From contig NZ_CP094526.1 in assembly GCF_029910095.1 (NCBI RefSeq), positions 2,914,001 to 2,978,000 on the forward strand: a stretch of 64,000 nt of DNA, written 5' to 3'. The translations under genes and the position numbers were made by a program. This DNA is from Bradyrhizobium sp. ISRA464. GTDB taxonomy: Bacteria; Pseudomonadota; Alphaproteobacteria; Rhizobiales; Xanthobacteraceae. Of the stretch, positions 62,120 to 64,000 are shown in pieces (position 1 is the first letter of the stretch; each line of letters starts with the position of its first letter). The notes beneath the pieces were generated by a model that was not told where the DNA came from, did not search any database, and saw nothing but the letters and a program-made list of their open reading frames with translations.

Positions 62120-62402
62120 TGCACGCGCACTGCTACTCGCTGTGGCGTTTCTTGCCACGTCGGCGGCCGCGCAGGACGCAAGCATCAATGGGGAAGTCAA
62201 GAAGATTGACCAAGGCGCCGGCAAGATCACGCTGAAACACGGCCCGGCGCCGAGTCTTGGCATGGACGAAGGGATGACCATGGCCTACCGCGTCAAGGAC
62301 CCCGCAATGCTCAAGCAGGTCAAGGTCGGAGACAAGGTAAAGTTCGAGGCCGACAACGGGGATAGCGGCTACACCGTCACAAAGTTGCAGAAGTCGAAAT
62401 AG
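62100..62402 (+). CDS. cusF: CusF-like periplasmic copper-binding protein
   Basis: 100 residues. A signal peptide ([16 protein letters not shown]) precedes a CusF-type small barrel: [34 protein letters not shown] and [14 protein letters not shown]. The conserved His (TLKHGP) and the two Met (MTM) of the Cu(I)/Ag(I) site are present; the Trp of E. coli CusF is not at the expected place. It delivers copper to efflux systems or oxidases. The ATG at 62100 follows AAGGAGA and overlaps the tail of the oxidase remnant. Probably intact though its operon is broken. Confidence 0.88.
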   Translation: MNRIINNARALLLAVAFLATSAAAQDASINGEVKKIDQGAGKITLKHGPAPSLGMDEGMTMAYRVKDPAMLKQVKVGDKVKFEADNGDSGYTVTKLQKSK

Positions 62403-63067
62403 ATGTTCGTGCGCATGGTAGCGCAACCGACACAGGACGGCTTTTGCTTGTGCTCGGCGTCCAACGACGTCGAGCGCAAGCGGAACTGGCCCATGAACCG
62501 ACGCTAAATTCGCTATTCCGAGCTTGTTCAGGCGTTCGGCCCCATGATCTCGATCCCGATGGAAATTTGCTGGTCATTTCCGATCCGGTTCGGGGGCTTT
62601 ATGGAGGATAGTCATGAGCAGGAACAAGTTTCGAAAAATTCGAACAGTGTGGATGGTAAGCTCGGCCCCTCCAAAAGCCGACCCCCTATGAATCATTGAA
62701 AAATCGATTCGGGAATCCTGATAGCTCACCAAACCGACGAATCTGCCAAAGTAGTGCTAAGACGACCCCCCGACTTCGGCGATTCGAAAGTAGGGACTGT
62801 CTTGGCTCCCCACTCGGGATTTCTGTCTAGTGCATCGCCGTTGGTCGTGAGCCCAATTCGAGCTACGAGTCTCCGTGGCACGTAACATCAATTATCAAAC
62901 GGGATATGTAAGACATATTGTGAGTCGGCTTGAAGTTCGTTTTGAGTCCCAAGCATAGATCTCGACCGAAATCCGAGTTTCCTCGCAGGATCGATTCGGC
63001 GACCGCGCGTTGTCTGAACGGCCATGCACCGCGCTTCGTTCTCGGCAGCGATAGCTTTTGGTGCTTT
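62403..63067. other. Gene-poor stretch between cusF and vapC
   Basis: No frame here has a ribosome site, conserved motif or coding bias; several short frames overlap one another. No repeat, RNA gene or promoter could be identified. It may contain a terminator for vapBC, but no clear hairpin with a T-run was seen. Confidence 0.4.
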
Positions 63068-63469
63068 TCAATCAAGCCAGTTGGTGACTTTTAAGCCACG
63101 GGCTCGTTTGAACTCGTCGGTATTGGCGGTCACGATAGTCATGCTCAATGCGGAGGCGTGCGCAGCGATCAGGAGATCGTTGCTACCAATCGGCTTTCCG
63201 GCAGCTTCCAGTTCTGAGCGGACAACCCCGTATTCTGCGTCGGCGGGAACATCGAAGGGCAGCACGGGGATCTCGCCAAGAATCTCCTCGACGGCTTTGG
63301 TGAGCCGTGGCGATCCGGCCTTCGCACAGCCGTAGCGCAGTTCGGACGCGACAATGATGCTTGTGCAGACATTGGCCTCGCCAACCTTTGCGATCCGCTT
63401 CGCCACCTTGCCTTGCGGATTTCTGACGAGGTCGGAAATGATGTTGGTGTCGAGCAGGTAGCGCGTCAC
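63068..63469 (-). CDS. vapC: VapC-type PIN-domain toxin
   Basis: 133 residues. Opens MTRYLLDTNIISDLVRNPQG with the first catalytic Asp, then IVASELRYGCAK with the conserved Glu, and GSNDLLIAAHASALSMTIVT with the third acidic residue, then TANTDEFKRARGLKVTNWLD. An Mg-dependent RNase, in many cases cleaving initiator tRNA. Its ATG overlaps the vapB stop by 4 bp, the normal coupled order. Confidence 0.94.
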   Translation of the reverse strand: MTRYLLDTNIISDLVRNPQGKVAKRIAKVGEANVCTSIIVASELRYGCAKAGSPRLTKAVEEILGEIPVLPFDVPADAEYGVVRSELEAAGKPIGSNDLLIAAHASALSMTIVTANTDEFKRARGLKVTNWLD

Positions 63470-63702
63470 AGCACACGTTCCGGCTTCGGCGCAGGATCGT
63501 CGATCTCCGGGAAATGCTCGGCAACGGGCGTCATCGTTTTGAGAAGGGCAAGAAGCCCGCGCTTACGCAGCGGCTCGATCACGAGCCTGTCGCCGTCGCG
63601 AAACATGGTCGCTTCATCGCCCGGCATTTCGAATTCCACGGGGATGCGGACCGCCTGGTTGCGGCCATTCCGGAACAACCTAACGTGTCTCCGCTGGGTC
63701 AT
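63466..63702 (-). CDS. vapB: VapB-type antitoxin (AbrB/SpoVT fold)
   Basis: 78 residues. HVRLFRNGRNQAVRIPVEFE is the swapped-hairpin AbrB/MazE-type DNA-binding domain of VapB, with a C-terminal toxin-binding tail (VAEHFPEIDDPAPKPERVL). Binds VapC and represses its own promoter, which should lie at about 63705-63760. The ATG at 63702 follows GAGATAAC; an upstream ATG at 63759 gives an unlikely N-terminus. The remainder to 64000 shows no gene. Confidence 0.9.
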   Translation of the reverse strand: MTQRRHVRLFRNGRNQAVRIPVEFEMPGDEATMFRDGDRLVIEPLRKRGLLALLKTMTPVAEHFPEIDDPAPKPERVL

Positions 63703-64000
63703 CTTGTTATCTCTCAAGTGCCTTATCTCCGGCTGGCATATGCCAGCAACATATGCCAATCAAGCACCCATCACAAGCCCCCGGTTCTGTCAGACCAGTT
63801 CGCGTCGCGGGCAGAGTATGGACGCTGCTCAGAGGACGCCTAATTCTCTGGAGAATCGGGCACGGGCAGCCGCGGTCAGCCCTCCTCTGCGGCGATCGGG
63901 CCGCAGGCCAGTCCAACCATTCGCAAGAACCGATTGCGATGAGAAGCAACCGCTCATGGTGCGGCCTTAGATTCTGTTCTGATAGACTCGCTATTGGCTT

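Noticed and set aside
62377..62577. 66-codon minus-strand frame after cusF
   Set aside because: Ser/Arg-rich shadow-like composition without motif support.
63707..63949. 80-codon minus-strand frame at the window end
   Set aside because: Composition and lack of ribosome site suggest chance; it runs into the vapB promoter region.

Overview
The window is GC-rich alphaproteobacterial chromosome and most resembles Bradyrhizobium or a close relative. This is inferred from the FlbT/FlaF/FliX flagellar regulators, CtrA- and RpoN-type promoter signals, two binding-protein-dependent transporter operons, an interspersed repeat I know from this family, and several decayed Bradyrhizobium-like genes. No rRNA, tRNA or CRISPR was seen.

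1-9.3 kb holds housekeeping and signalling genes: a 5'-truncated MHYT-PAS-GGDEF-EAL protein, two small membrane proteins, a decayed YdcF-type gene, a MocR regulator facing a DUF1127 protein across a likely operator, a universal stress protein, a SixA-type phosphatase, an FAD oxidoreductase and an exported MsrB.

9.4-27.9 kb is a flagellar cluster. flgE-flgK-flgL sit behind an RpoN promoter. flbT, flagellin, flaF, a FlaG-like gene, a FlgN-like gene, flgJ and flgI follow, and fliX diverges from flgI behind a CtrA-like box. FlgE, FlgL and flagellin share one internal module of about 120 residues. Between flgL and flbT lies a 6-kb island bounded by 44-bp inverted repeats. It carries a SAM-cyclase-ATPase-TPR protein, a patatin-like protein with a Cys/Glu active site, and a transposase remnant.

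27.9-35.4 kb starts with an HxlR regulator/reductase pair and dksA, then becomes a zone of decay: an IS21-family element inside an Uma2-type gene (7-bp target duplication), gene remnants, and a metal-type two-component system broken by frameshifts, a nonsense codon and a fusion.

35.7-43.5 kb has an exported lactonase-like MBL protein, a tightly coupled Gld-type ABC/DUF4340/HupE operon of unknown function, a truncated SGNH esterase, and a 45-aa membrane peptide gene downstream of a FixK-type box.

43.8-60.6 kb looks like a catabolic island under a LacI-family repressor. An identical 14-mer core operator precedes a crotonase, a CoA-transferase/sugar-ABC/MaoC/GH88 operon, and a branched-chain-type ABC operon whose last gene fuses LivM, LivG and LivF. 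Fragments of a DapA-like aldolase and an acyl-CoA dehydrogenase show recent rearrangement.

60.6-64 kb contains a decayed secreted-protein gene, an in-frame chimera of a Tc-toxin TcA C-terminus with a multicopper oxidase C-terminus, a CusF-like copper protein and a VapBC toxin-antitoxin pair.
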